Assembly: GCF_016464015.1 (NCBI RefSeq)
Contig: NZ_JACDXT010000048.1
Span: forward strand, 61,632-125,631
Reading direction: 5' to 3'
Length of the DNA stretch: 64,000 bases
Origin: Psychrobacter sp. bablab_jr014
GTDB lineage: Bacteria > Pseudomonadota > Gammaproteobacteria > Pseudomonadales > Moraxellaceae
Positions 1 to 9,345 of this stretch are shown here, one piece after another (positions within the stretch are counted from its first letter, which is position 1; each line of letters begins with the position of its first letter). The position numbers and the translations under genes were made by a program. Below the pieces are notes generated by a model, which was not told the origin of the DNA, did not search any database, and saw nothing but the letters and a program-made list of their open reading frames with translations.

Positions 1-1
1 A

Positions 2-370
<369 letters not shown>

Positions 371-407
371 CACCTCCTAGCGGCTCAAACATATAGCAGC
401 ACATCAT

Positions 408-445
408 AAAGCCCTCGCAAACGACTGCTTGCGGGGGCTTTTCTT
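408..445 (+). terminator. Rho-independent terminator of thiC
   Basis: AAGCCCtCGCAA pairs with TTGCGgGGGCTT across a short loop, followed by a T-rich run (TTTTCTT). It lies 40 bases after the thiC stop. Confidence 0.75.
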
Positions 446-497
446 ATCACTCTCCCAGCGGTTGGCTCAAACGATTAGCCAATCATGCGCACTTTTT

Positions 498-1388
498 TTA
501 CACCTTCGACGCCTGATAAATCTCATCAATCGAGGCGTTAATGGTTTCGGCAAATTCTTCATCGCTTTGCTGCTTGCTTAAGCCTTCGGTAAAGGCGCGT
601 GAGAAGCTCGCGATGATGCCTGGGTTTTCGGCAAGTTTGGCACACGCATCCGTTCGGCTATAGCCACCTGATAGCGCCACGACTTTGAGCACTTTTGGAT
701 GGTCAACCAGCTCTTGGTAAAAGCCTGCTTCTTCAGGCAAAGTCAGCTTGAGCATCACTTGCTGGTCGTCGTTCAGGCGCTCAAGATTGTTTAGGATATT
801 TACCTTTAGCAGTCGCTCGCAGCCGATTTTATCCGCGCTATTGATATCCACCTCTGGCTCAACGATAGGCATCAGACCCTTTGATAGGATTTGTTTTGCC
901 ACATCAAACTGCTGCTGTACCACCAGCTCGATACCGTCGACGTTTGGCTCATAGATGACCGAGCGCATTTTAGTGCCGAACACCGCATAGTTTTTGGCTT
1001 TATCAAGCAGCAAATCTAGATTTGGCATTGGCTTCATGACTTGGACGCCGCTCATTTGCTCTGCCAGCCCTTTATCGACCTTTAAAAACGGCACGATATT
1101 TTTATCATGCCACAGATAATCGGCGGTTGGCTTGCCATTGACTTCACGCTCCATGGTGTCTTCAAACAAAATCGCGCCAAGTACACGCTCACTGTCAAAG
1201 CAATCACAAGTCATGATACGCGCGCGCATCTCGTGTACCTGCTCAAACATTGCCTCATCGCTGTCGTATGCATCGCTCTCAACGCCATAGTTGGCAAGCG
1301 CTTTTGGCGTACTGCCGCCACTTTGATCCAGCGCGGCGATAAAGCTAGAGCCGTCTTTGATACGCTGTAATTGTTGTTGATATTCCAT
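498..1388 (-). CDS. fda: Fructose-bisphosphate aldolase class I
   Basis: A 296-residue cytoplasmic aldolase of the short bacterial class I type, cleaving fructose 1,6-bisphosphate to DHAP and glyceraldehyde 3-phosphate in glycolysis/gluconeogenesis. The N-terminal FIAALDQSGGSTPKAL block, the FGTKMRS block near residue 140, EPEV near 177 and VMLKLTLP with the predicted Schiff-base lysine at about 214 are all present. The length equals the usual 296 or so of this subfamily. The start ATG at 1388 is the first in the frame with family similarity. The gene stands alone, with the next minus gene 207 bases upstream. The class is clear; the symbol follows common use and could also be written fba or fdaB. 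Confidence 0.93.
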   Translation of the reverse strand: MEYQQQLQRIKDGSSFIAALDQSGGSTPKALANYGVESDAYDSDEAMFEQVHEMRARIMTCDCFDSERVLGAILFEDTMEREVNGKPTADYLWHDKNIVPFLKVDKGLAEQMSGVQVMKPMPNLDLLLDKAKNYAVFGTKMRSVIYEPNVDGIELVVQQQFDVAKQILSKGLMPIVEPEVDINSADKIGCERLLKVNILNNLERLNDDQQVMLKLTLPEEAGFYQELVDHPKVLKVVALSGGYSRTDACAKLAENPGIIASFSRAFTEGLSKQQSDEEFAETINASIDEIYQASKV

Positions 1389-1595
1389 GAGGTGCTCATC
1401 CTATTTATTGTTGATAAAAGTCCAATCTTATCAGAAAAAATCGTGTTGCTGCCATGCCACTGCCAGCCAACTTGTGTGCAAAATACCTTACCACACCGCA
1501 CGCAGATTGCCTATGCTCGCACGCCGTCCGTCACCATAACATAACAGGACGTGGATGAGGACGATAGCGCGGCAAATACAGCCAAGCCAAAGGGT

Positions 1596-2477
1596 TTATA
1601 ATAAAAACAGCACCAGCACGCAGCTGATGGCGAGCACGATACCGAGCAGATTGATACCGCTTAAGCGCTCTTTAAACACGCCCACACCGATGATGCTGGC
1701 AAGCGCAATCACCCCGACATTCATCGCGGTAAAGACAATACTTGGACTGTCCGCAAGCACTTGATGCGCGCGAACATAGGCATAAATGTTGCCCATATTC
1801 AGCGCACCGAGCAGCACGCCTGCCATCAGCGCGCGCGGCTGCCAGTTGGGGCGCTGAATCAATAAATAAATGAACAATAGGATGCCTGCTAACCCAAAAC
1901 TCACAAACAAGGTCAATGGAAATGCCGCGCCTTGTTTGGCGACTTGTTTAAACAAGATATCTACCGCGCCATAGCCTGCCCACACGGCAAACAGCCAAAA
2001 GGACAACGTGCTGACTTTCGCTATCGGCGTATTTTGTGTTTTAGCATCGGTGCTGTCTTTAGGCTGCGCTGGACGATACACCAGCGCAATAAGTGCCAAA
2101 AAGCCAAGCGCCAAACCAAGCAGCCGCGTTGCCGATAAGCTATCACCGAACCATACAAAGGCGGCAATAATCGGAATAATGAGTGATAAGCGCTGCGCGG
2201 CATCGGTCGCCACCATCCCCGCTACGCCAATGGCGCGACCCAGTATCACAAACACGGTCGGCAATATTACCCCAAGCGCCACAATAATCGCCCACGCCGT
2301 CCCCGTTAAGCTGCCAATGCTCGCCGTATCAGGCGCGAGCAATAATAAGGTCAGTAGAAAGGCAATCGGATAGCCTGCCAAGATGGTCTGACGAATGTCC
2401 AAATCCGCTTGGCGCAGCAGCTTTAACAGCACCGACACGCTAACGCTGCACAAGACAGCAATACTAAGATAAAGCAT
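1596..2477 (-). CDS. EamA/DMT-family membrane transporter
   Basis: A 293-residue, very hydrophobic protein with about ten predicted membrane segments in two five-helix halves, the layout of the drug/metabolite transporter superfamily (EamA type). It ends with the typical GVIALASIIGVGVFKERLSGINLLGIVLAI block, where the E-R-L pair before the last helix is characteristic. The substrate cannot be read from the sequence; relatives export amino acids, metabolites or drugs. The frame can be extended to a TTG at 2501, but the ATG at 2477 lies right at the first membrane helix and is preferred; neither has a strong Shine-Dalgarno site. It is divergent from the ABC exporter. Confidence 0.85.
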   Translation of the reverse strand: MLYLSIAVLCSVSVSVLLKLLRQADLDIRQTILAGYPIAFLLTLLLLAPDTASIGSLTGTAWAIIVALGVILPTVFVILGRAIGVAGMVATDAAQRLSLIIPIIAAFVWFGDSLSATRLLGLALGFLALIALVYRPAQPKDSTDAKTQNTPIAKVSTLSFWLFAVWAGYGAVDILFKQVAKQGAAFPLTLFVSFGLAGILLFIYLLIQRPNWQPRALMAGVLLGALNMGNIYAYVRAHQVLADSPSIVFTAMNVGVIALASIIGVGVFKERLSGINLLGIVLAISCVLVLFLL

Positions 2478-2649
2478 AAAAATGGCCTGCAATAAGAACA
2501 AAGATGCTCACCTATTTAGCAAGCGAGCATAAAACCGTGCAAGACATTAGCAAGTGCTTAAGCGTACGTCTAGCCATTTTTAGTGCGGGGAGTAGCGTCA
2601 CTTATTTTAGCAATGCTATACACGAGCGTTTGATAGACGCAAATTACAA

Positions 2650-2673
2650 TTAGTGTGCAGGTTTTAGTGTGCA
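2650..2673 (+). repeat. Two direct copies of a 10-mer upstream of the ABC exporter
   Basis: TTAGTGTGCA occurs at 2650-2659 and again at 2664-2673, a 14-base period. A possible -10 box TAAAAT at 2681-2686 follows closely, so the copies would cover the -35 region of a promoter for the gene at 2751. Possible regulator binding site; no regulator is identified. Confidence 0.45.
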
Positions 2674-2750
2674 AATTTGTTAAAATGACGCATCATTTTT
2701 ATTAAAGTAACGACGCGGATGTCTGTCTTCCCGCGCGTTTTGTGCTGCCT

Positions 2751-4658
2751 ATGAATACTTTATTTCGCTTTTTTGAATCTCGCCTGCCCGCCTTTCCAGA
2801 GACGCCTATGCCGCTGCCTCGGCATGGGCTGCTGCGCTTTATTTGGGCGTGTACCCACGGTCTGCGCGGCTGGCTCTTGCTGTTTATGGTGCTCTCAGCG
2901 GGCGTCGGTGTCTATGAAGCGATGCTGTTTGCGTGGATTGGGAACTTGGTCGATTGGCTCGGCATGTATACGCCTGAGACTTTGTGGCTGCAAAAAGGCG
3001 ACATGCTGCTTCTGATGTTTGCGGTACTGATTTTAAGTCCGTTTTGGATTGCCTTATCGTCCTTGGTACATTTTCAGGTGATTCAGGGCGTGTTCCCGAT
3101 GCAGATGCGCTGGCGCTTTCACCGCCGTATGCTCGGGCAGTCGATGCAATTTTACCAAGACGAGTTTTCAGGGCGCGTGTCCGCAAAAGTGATGCAAACC
3201 GCGCTTGCGGTGCGTGATACGGTGATGACCGTCACCGACATGATGATGTACGTGACCGTGTACTTTATCACCACGGGAGTGATTTTATTTAATCTTGACA
3301 GCTTATTACTCATTCCTTTTGCCATTTGGCTGGTGCTGTTTGGCGCAGCGATGTGGTATTTCATTCCCAAGCTAAAACGCACCGCGATTGCACAGGCGGA
3401 CGCGCGCGCCTTGATGACAGGGCGCATCACCGATGCCTATGCCAACATCATGACCGTCAAATTGTTTAGCCACTCGCGCCGTGAGCTGGACTATGCCAAG
3501 CACGCGATGGGGCAGTTTTTGGGCACAGTACACGCGCAAATGCGTTGGGTCAGCTACCTTGAGGTGGCCAATCACACTATTAGTGTAACCTTGATTGGCT
3601 CAACCGCGGTTATCGGTATTTATTTGTGGCAAGATGGCGCGGTCGGCGTGGGCGCGATTGCCGCCGCGACCGCTATGGCGCTGCGTCTAAATGGTCTGAC
3701 GCACTGGATTATGTGGCAGACCAGCAGTCTGTTCGAAAGTATTGGCACGGTACAAGATGGCATGCGTACCCTCTCCACGCCGCAAGCGATTACCGACCGT
3801 CCTGATGCCAAAGACTTGACCGTCACCGATGGACACATCGTCTTTGACCACGTGGATTTTAGTTACGAAGACAAAGGCGATGCGCTGGCGGACAACGAAG
3901 GCGCGATTATTGATACGCTCAAAACTGCGGCGAAGAAAACCCAAACCGTAAAACTGCTTGATGACTTTTATTTAGACATCAAAGCGGGTGAAAAAATTGG
4001 CTTGGTCGGGCGTTCGGGTGCGGGTAAATCGACCTTGGTCAATCTGCTGCTGCGCTTTTATGATGTCGATAGCGGTAAGATTTGTATCGATGGGCAAGCG
4101 ATTGACGCGGTCACGCAAGAGTCATTGCGTCAGACCATCGGCATGGTGACGCAAGACACCTCCCTACTACACCGCACGGTACGTGAAAACATCGCCTACG
4201 GTCGCCCTGATGCCACCGATGAAGACATCATCGCCGCCACCAAAAAGGCACAGGCGTGGGACTTTATCCAAGGGCTGCGCGATGATAAAGGCAATACTGG
4301 ACTCGATACCCAAGTCGGCGAACGCGGGGTGAAGCTCTCAGGCGGTCAGCGCCAACGTATCGCCATCGCCCGCGTGATGCTCAAAAACGCACCGATTCTA
4401 CTGCTTGATGAGGCGACCAGTGCGCTTGATTCTGAGATTGAATTTGCGATTACCGAAAGTCTAAACGACATCATGACGGGCAAAACCGTGATTGCCATTG
4501 CCCACCGTTTATCGACCATCGCCGCGCTCGACAGATTGGTGGTAATGGACAAAGGACACATCATTGAACAAGGCAGCCATGACGAATTACTTGAACTCGA
4601 CGGCGTATACGCCAAGCTGTGGCAACGTCAAAGCGGCGGCTTTTTGGGTGAAGATTAA
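2751..4658 (+). CDS. ABC transporter, fused permease and ATP-binding (exporter half-transporter)
   Basis: A 635-residue type I exporter half-molecule. An N-terminal transmembrane domain with about six helices covers residues 35-340, followed by a nucleotide-binding domain. The NBD shows Walker A GRSGAGKST near 420, a Q-loop (VTQDT), the LSGGQRQRIAIAR signature near 528, Walker B ILLLDEATSALD near 550 and the H-loop IAHRLSTIA near 583. Such proteins act as inner-membrane homodimers exporting lipids, drugs or peptides; the substrate is unknown. A GTG at 2742 could add three residues; the ATG at 2751 is preferred, though no good ribosome-binding site is seen for either. A 20 to 25-residue insert between the first NBD strand and Walker A (about 380-405) is a little longer than usual. 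Confidence 0.92.
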   Translation: MNTLFRFFESRLPAFPETPMPLPRHGLLRFIWACTHGLRGWLLLFMVLSAGVGVYEAMLFAWIGNLVDWLGMYTPETLWLQKGDMLLLMFAVLILSPFWIALSSLVHFQVIQGVFPMQMRWRFHRRMLGQSMQFYQDEFSGRVSAKVMQTALAVRDTVMTVTDMMMYVTVYFITTGVILFNLDSLLLIPFAIWLVLFGAAMWYFIPKLKRTAIAQADARALMTGRITDAYANIMTVKLFSHSRRELDYAKHAMGQFLGTVHAQMRWVSYLEVANHTISVTLIGSTAVIGIYLWQDGAVGVGAIAAATAMALRLNGLTHWIMWQTSSLFESIGTVQDGMRTLSTPQAITDRPDAKDLTVTDGHIVFDHVDFSYEDKGDALADNEGAIIDTLKTAAKKTQTVKLLDDFYLDIKAGEKIGLVGRSGAGKSTLVNLLLRFYDVDSGKICIDGQAIDAVTQESLRQTIGMVTQDTSLLHRTVRENIAYGRPDATDEDIIAATKKAQAWDFIQGLRDDKGNTGLDTQVGERGVKLSGGQRQRIAIARVMLKNAPILLLDEATSALDSEIEFAITESLNDIMTGKTVIAIAHRLSTIAALDRLVVMDKGHIIEQGSHDELLELDGVYAKLWQRQSGGFLGED

Positions 4659-4681
4659 AATAATGATAAGCGGCCTGAATA

Positions 4682-5314
4682 ATGCCTGAGACTTTACCGC
4701 AAACCCTACCTGACAATCTGCTGCCTTATGATGGCGCGCTATATGATTTGGGCTTGCTCACCCACCCAAAGTACAGCATAGAGGCCTGTTATGGGCAGCT
4801 GCTTGAGTTGCCGTGGCAGTCGGACAAGGTCACATTATTTGGCAAGACGCACATCACCAAACGGCGCGTGGTGTGGATGGGCAATGACGGTATCTGCTAT
4901 CGCTATTCGGGACACACGCGCCATAGCATCCCGTGGCATCCACTGGTCTATGACATCAAGCGACAAATTGAAGCCAAATTGCACGCACTTGGTATTCTAG
5001 AAACCGCAGGCGATTATTTTAACGCCTGCTTATTAAACGACTACCCAACAGGCAATGAGGGCATGGGCTATCACGCGGACAACGAAGCCGCGCTCGGTGA
5101 CGCGCCATTGATTGCCACATGGTCATTAGGCGCTACTCGCAAAATCGCCTTTAAGCATCAGCGCACCCGCTGCCGTATTGAACTACTACTGCCAAGCGGA
5201 GCGCTAAACCTGATGGCAGGCGCAACGCAAGCGCATTGGAAACACACCATTCCAAAAACCAAAAAAGCCGATACAGGACGTATCAGCTTAACCTTTCGGC
5301 GTATTCTGTTTTAA
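4682..5314 (+). CDS. AlkB-like Fe(II)/2-oxoglutarate-dependent dioxygenase
   Basis: A 210-residue protein with the AlkB fold signature: iron ligands H131 and D133 in YHADNE, a distal H188 in HWKHTIPK, and the 2-oxoglutarate/substrate arginines R200 and R206 in GRISLTFR. Known members remove alkyl groups from damaged bases by oxidative demethylation (AlkB/ALKBH2-3 type), so DNA or RNA repair is the likely role. It begins 23 bases after the ABC exporter and is probably co-transcribed with it. No Ada gene is nearby, so an adaptive-response operon is not supported here. Confidence 0.88.
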   Translation: MPETLPQTLPDNLLPYDGALYDLGLLTHPKYSIEACYGQLLELPWQSDKVTLFGKTHITKRRVVWMGNDGICYRYSGHTRHSIPWHPLVYDIKRQIEAKLHALGILETAGDYFNACLLNDYPTGNEGMGYHADNEAALGDAPLIATWSLGATRKIAFKHQRTRCRIELLLPSGALNLMAGATQAHWKHTIPKTKKADTGRISLTFRRILF

Positions 5315-5327
5315 CAGTTGCTTGTCA

Positions 5328-5358
5328 TTATCAGGCCAGTAAATGACCGGCCTGATAA
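5328..5358. terminator. Hairpin between convergent alkB-like and MDR genes
   Basis: A 10-bp perfect stem, TTATCAGGCC with GGCCTGATAA, around an 11-base loop. It lies 13 bases after the AlkB-like stop and 23 bases from the convergent MDR stop. T-runs are poor on both sides, so its strength is uncertain. Confidence 0.55.
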
Positions 5359-5381
5359 ATCTATGCTCTATAAATAGCCAT

Positions 5382-6374
5382 TTAGGCCTGCAAAACAATC
5401 TTGCCAAAGGCATCGCCTTTTTGAATCTCATGATGCGCGGCAACCGCTTCTGATAGCGGATACACTTGCTGAATTTTCAAGGTCAATGTGCCGTCTGCCA
5501 CCATTTGTAATACGCGCGCCATATCTTCACCGTTACGCTCTGCCTTATAACCTGCGACTTGCAGATCTTTTTGTGCGCCTGCTTCCTTGAGTTTATCAAC
5601 CCAAATGGTTGGCAAGACATAGACGCGAGCGCCCGACTTTAGCGTATCAAGGGCGCGCACGCCTGCATCCCCACCGACCAAATCGAGCAAGACATCAGCC
5701 TGCAACTCAGGAAACGCGCCGTCTTTGGTGTAGTCAATCCATTCGTTTAACGTACTGGTATCAATCAGCTCACCCAGTTTTTTATATTTTTCTGGCGAGC
5801 AAATGACAGTGACTTTAATATCATCGTTAATGATTTTTTCGGCCAATAATTGAATCAATAAATGCCCAACGCCACCCGCTGGCGCATTAATCACCACGTG
5901 CTCGCCCGCTTTGATGTCTGCAAATTCGACAAACTGTAGCGCGGTTTGTCCGATACACGGCAGCGCGCCTGCTTGCTTGAGGCTTACTGATTCAGGCACT
6001 TTTGCCAATAAATGACCATCGACTGCCGCATATTCGGCATAGCAGCTGCCACTAAAGGACAAAGCGGCAACCTTATCGCCCACTTGATAGGCGTCATCGT
6101 TGCTCGCAACCACTTCTCCTGCCATATCAAAGCCCAAAATCGCAGGCTCGTTTTTTGAGAATTTATTGTCTTGAATCGCTTCTGCGCCCCAGCCTTTACC
6201 TTGGCGGGTTTTATAATCCACAGGGTTGACACTGGTATAAGCAATTTTGACAAGGACTTGCTTATCCGCAAGCTCAGGCACAGCCACACCATCTTCGTAG
6301 TGCATGACTTCAGGCTCGCCAAATTCACGTATCAAAACAGCGTGCTGAGTCGTTGGTAGTGAAGCGTTTGACAT
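5382..6374 (-). CDS. NADP-dependent MDR oxidoreductase (quinone reductase-like)
   Basis: A 330-residue medium-chain dehydrogenase/reductase of the zinc-free type. The GroES-like N-terminal half contains YTSVNPVDYKTRQGKG, typical of quinone oxidoreductase/enone reductase relatives. The nucleotide-binding segment is VVINAPAGGVGHLLIQLL (about residues 160-177). Structural zinc cysteines are absent. It probably reduces quinones or enals with NADPH in the cytoplasm; the true substrate is unknown. An AAGGAT Shine-Dalgarno sequence lies just before ATG 6374. It is convergent with the AlkB-like gene. Confidence 0.88.
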   Translation of the reverse strand: MSNASLPTTQHAVLIREFGEPEVMHYEDGVAVPELADKQVLVKIAYTSVNPVDYKTRQGKGWGAEAIQDNKFSKNEPAILGFDMAGEVVASNDDAYQVGDKVAALSFSGSCYAEYAAVDGHLLAKVPESVSLKQAGALPCIGQTALQFVEFADIKAGEHVVINAPAGGVGHLLIQLLAEKIINDDIKVTVICSPEKYKKLGELIDTSTLNEWIDYTKDGAFPELQADVLLDLVGGDAGVRALDTLKSGARVYVLPTIWVDKLKEAGAQKDLQVAGYKAERNGEDMARVLQMVADGTLTLKIQQVYPLSEAVAAHHEIQKGDAFGKIVLQA

Positions 6375-6449
6375 GGTTATATCCTTTTATTGGTTTATTA
6401 TTTTATCTTTGTTTGGTATGGCAAGTTAATAAACTGCCCTAGCACCCTA

Positions 6450-7205
6450 TCATAATAATGCCAGCTCTGCACTGATGGGCAGATGGTCGGAGAGGTCAGA
6501 CCATGGTTTACCGCTGTGTACCCACGCACGTTTGACTGATAGATTACGCACGTAAATACGGTCAAGGCTCAATACAGGCAGCTTGGCAGGAAAGGTTGGC
6601 TCAAGGCTACCATGACAAACTTTAAAGGCTTCACTCATACCCAAATCGCTTGCCAGCTTATCGCAAGACAGTTTTTTCCAGTCGTTAAAATCACCTGCCA
6701 GCACCAGCGGCTGATCAGCAGCAATCTCGTGACGTACATAATCGCTGATGGCTTGATACTGCTTAATACGGTCGCGCTCAAATAAGTTTAAATGCGCGCA
6801 AAGTACCACCAGTGGACGCGACCACCCCACAGGCTGTACTTCGCAGTGCAGTACGCCGCGCCGCTCAAGTCGATTGACGGTGATGTTGACATTGTGTTTG
6901 GGGTCTAAAGGAAAACGACTAAGCACCGCATTGCCGTGATGACCATGGTCATATTCGCAGTTTTTACCATAGCTGTTTTCGAGCTGTAGATATTCCCCAA
7001 ACCATTCATGCTGCGACTGATCGGGGTATTCGTTGTATTGCATGGTGCGCTTGAGGTTTTGTCCCTGCACTTCTTGCAAGCACAAAACATCTGACCCGAC
7101 CGTATCTAAAGCTTCAGCGATGCCCTGCATTTTGACTTGCCGATTAAAAATAGACATGCCTTTGTGGATGTTGTAACTGGTCAAAACAAATGTGTTTGTA
7201 CTCAT
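6450..7205 (-). CDS. Endonuclease/exonuclease/phosphatase (EEP) family protein
   Basis: About 251 residues with the EEP fold motifs in order: SYNIHKG (N-terminal Asn), CLQEVQG (metal-binding Glu), ERRGVLHCEV, LCAHLNL, LAGDFNDW (Asp/Asn) and the C-terminal LSDHLPISAEL (catalytic Asp-His). These define Mg-dependent phosphodiesterases ranging from nucleases to phospholipid phosphatases. The SYNIHKG-type short members are mostly uncharacterised. The frame extends to a TTG at 7241 and has an ATG at 7217; MSTNTFVLTSYNIHKG at 7205 gives the expected family N-terminus and is chosen, without strong ribosome-site support. Confidence 0.88.
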   Translation of the reverse strand: MSTNTFVLTSYNIHKGMSIFNRQVKMQGIAEALDTVGSDVLCLQEVQGQNLKRTMQYNEYPDQSQHEWFGEYLQLENSYGKNCEYDHGHHGNAVLSRFPLDPKHNVNITVNRLERRGVLHCEVQPVGWSRPLVVLCAHLNLFERDRIKQYQAISDYVRHEIAADQPLVLAGDFNDWKKLSCDKLASDLGMSEAFKVCHGSLEPTFPAKLPVLSLDRIYVRNLSVKRAWVHSGKPWSDLSDHLPISAELALL

Positions 7206-7284
7206 AAAAAACGCCATGACAATAAAAATAATAAAACACAAGATCGCTACAGCTTAGCATACGCGGATTGACCGTATATTTTTT

Positions 7285-8094
7285 CTAACCGTACGTCTTT
7301 TCCAAATACTCAATGATGTCTTTAGACTCAAACATGTGGGTATCAGTATTGGGGTCAATCAAATACGGGAACTGCAATTTGTCATGCATCACCTCTTTCA
7401 TCACGTGTTCGCGCTTGCCACCTTTAATAGGATGATACTCACCCAAGCCCAAGCGCACACCAAACACGCCAATGTCCTCAATCTGCTCACGCGCGACACT
7501 GTGACTGATAAAGCCAATCTCCAGCTCGCTGAGCTTTTCGCGCACAAGGCGACAAAATGGACTGGCTTCAAAGCCATACAGATGCAGCGGCTCATCAGGA
7601 CGACCACGTGCTTGGTTTTTGTCAGGATGTACCGCTTTGACGCCGCGCATCATTGAGACCACGCTGGCGCCCTTGTTAATCACAGTCGCCTTGTCACCTT
7701 TGGGTGCTTGGTAGCGTTCTGGAGTCACGCCATTTTTAGAATAGTTGGCGAACAGATGGTCGATGATGGCTTGCGAATCCAAAATCTTATCCTCAGTATT
7801 GTCATCAACTAAGAACGGCACTTGCGCCTTACCCGCCAGCGCTTTTAATTCATCACGGTACACATGTCCTTTGTGCGGGCTGGGACGGCTTTCGTAGTCA
7901 AGATTGAGGTGCGTCATGACTTCACGCACACGGCGCGAGTATGGGCAGGCTTCATGCTCATACAGCACCAGCATTTTTTCAGGCATGATGGGCTTTGGCG
8001 TACCCATATTACCGCGTCCGCCGCGCATTAATGTACTGGCGGTGGCTTGCAAACTTTTAATATGGTGGCCGATAGCATTGTTGGGAAGTATCAT
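7285..8094 (-). CDS. Tandem glutaredoxin/GST N-terminal domain protein
   Basis: 269 residues containing two thioredoxin-fold GST_N-like domains: the first from about residue 41 with EACPYSRRVREV (CPYS at 50-53), the second from about residue 170 with EASPFCRLVREKL. Each is followed by a cis-Pro segment (QVPFLVDDN and QFPYLIDPN) and a D/E-S-x-x-I-I-D/E-Y/H-L glutathione-binding-type segment. No C-terminal helical GST domain is present. It is probably a glutathione-dependent oxidoreductase in the cytoplasm. The second copy has lost the first cysteine of the CPxS motif (SPFC), so the halves may have diverged in activity. The start has a weak AGGAT site upstream. Confidence 0.83.
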   Translation of the reverse strand: MILPNNAIGHHIKSLQATASTLMRGGRGNMGTPKPIMPEKMLVLYEHEACPYSRRVREVMTHLNLDYESRPSPHKGHVYRDELKALAGKAQVPFLVDDNTEDKILDSQAIIDHLFANYSKNGVTPERYQAPKGDKATVINKGASVVSMMRGVKAVHPDKNQARGRPDEPLHLYGFEASPFCRLVREKLSELEIGFISHSVAREQIEDIGVFGVRLGLGEYHPIKGGKREHVMKEVMHDKLQFPYLIDPNTDTHMFESKDIIEYLEKTYG

Positions 8095-8232
8095 GAGGTT
8101 TATCCTAGGTTATTGTTTTGATTGTTGTGCAGGCAAAGTATTTTTTATGGTAAAAAAGGGACTAAAAACGATAAGGGCGCACAGGCTTACCAAAACCCAT
8201 GCGCCTTATACTGTTGCTGTGCGAGGTGTGGT

Positions 8233-9345
8233 TTAGTAGCGGGTCACAAGCGCAATGGGCTGGTCAGCGTTCATAATATCAGCAGGCATAAACACCACAT
8301 CGCCGCCGTTATGCATGACGTGCTCGATGATATCGCCAACCGCATCATCAGTGACACCTTTTTCGCTGGCATCGTCCGCTGTTTTTAGTGTTTGCGCTTC
8401 TTCATCAATCATTGCTGGCTGCATATAGCCACGGCGTACATACAGACGCTCGCCAATACCTTGATAGGCAGCACGGTAAACTTCTTGTAAATCTGTACGT
8501 AGCATGTCTGCGCCGCGCGCCTTGTCAATCTCGCCGAGCGCTTCTTGATGCAGTGAGCTGCGGTAATCTTCAATTGCTGTTTGTACGCCATCAATAATGT
8601 GCTGGGCGCCGCCTTCTTCAAGCTGCGTGACGTTTGAAACGGTCGCGATGATATTGTCAGGACGGTCGCACACTTCTTTGTAATAACCAATATTTTTGGT
8701 ATCACCAATTACTACGATAGGCAGTTTGTACTCGCCCCACAACTCTTGGACACTTTTATCCACTTGGTTAAAGTATTCTTTTAGATAGCTGCTTTCGTTA
8801 CCTGATGAGCGATCAGAACTGCCGTCACTGGTCATATATGGGTTGTTGTTCTCAATCGGAAAAGGAATGTTTTCCATATGGTTCTGTCTGTCAGAATCTT
8901 TTTCAAATTCAGCGACCACGCGGTCATTTGCCGCTTCAATCAAACGCGCTTTGTGCTGTGTTAATACCACGGCGTAATAATGCACTGCACTTGCCATATC
9001 GCGGACAAGGTCGCGGGTGGCAAAGCGATTTGAGATGACCACACGTTCTTTGGTATCAAATGGCATACGAATAATTTGCACATCGTCGCTGCTTGCGAAA
9101 ATCGCTAGGGTGTCTAGATTATAATTATGATTCAGCTCATTGGTTTTAGCATAAATATTATCGAGAATGGTGGTTGCCGTTTGCTTGTCGTACTCTTTTG
9201 TCAGACGCTCCTCGACCACTTTGAGCTGGTTTTTTAGCGCGATGGGATCGGCTTCATTAGCAGGGTGGTTGCGATGCGTTTTAACAAATACACTGACGGC
9301 AGGGTTGGCTTTGGTTTCACGTAAACTTTTGAGCGTTGCTTTCAT
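8233..9345 (-). CDS. baeRF-type (archaeo-eukaryotic release factor-like) protein
   Basis: A 370-residue soluble protein. The body resembles the baeRF family: an N-terminal domain (VSVFVKTHRNHPANEADPIALKN), a middle segment RLIEAANDRVVAEFEKD, and a C-terminal eL30-like half with LPIVVIGDTKNIGYYKEVCD and a final TDDAVGDIIEHVMHNGGDVVFMP. In archaeal and eukaryotic release factors the corresponding fold acts at the ribosome; the bacterial members are suspected, not proven, to act in ribosome rescue or hibernation. A classical GGQ loop is not obvious. A strong AAGGA lies before ATG 9345. Assigned by pattern recognition only. Confidence 0.65.
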   Translation of the reverse strand: MKATLKSLRETKANPAVSVFVKTHRNHPANEADPIALKNQLKVVEERLTKEYDKQTATTILDNIYAKTNELNHNYNLDTLAIFASSDDVQIIRMPFDTKERVVISNRFATRDLVRDMASAVHYYAVVLTQHKARLIEAANDRVVAEFEKDSDRQNHMENIPFPIENNNPYMTSDGSSDRSSGNESSYLKEYFNQVDKSVQELWGEYKLPIVVIGDTKNIGYYKEVCDRPDNIIATVSNVTQLEEGGAQHIIDGVQTAIEDYRSSLHQEALGEIDKARGADMLRTDLQEVYRAAYQGIGERLYVRRGYMQPAMIDEEAQTLKTADDASEKGVTDDAVGDIIEHVMHNGGDVVFMPADIMNADQPIALVTRY

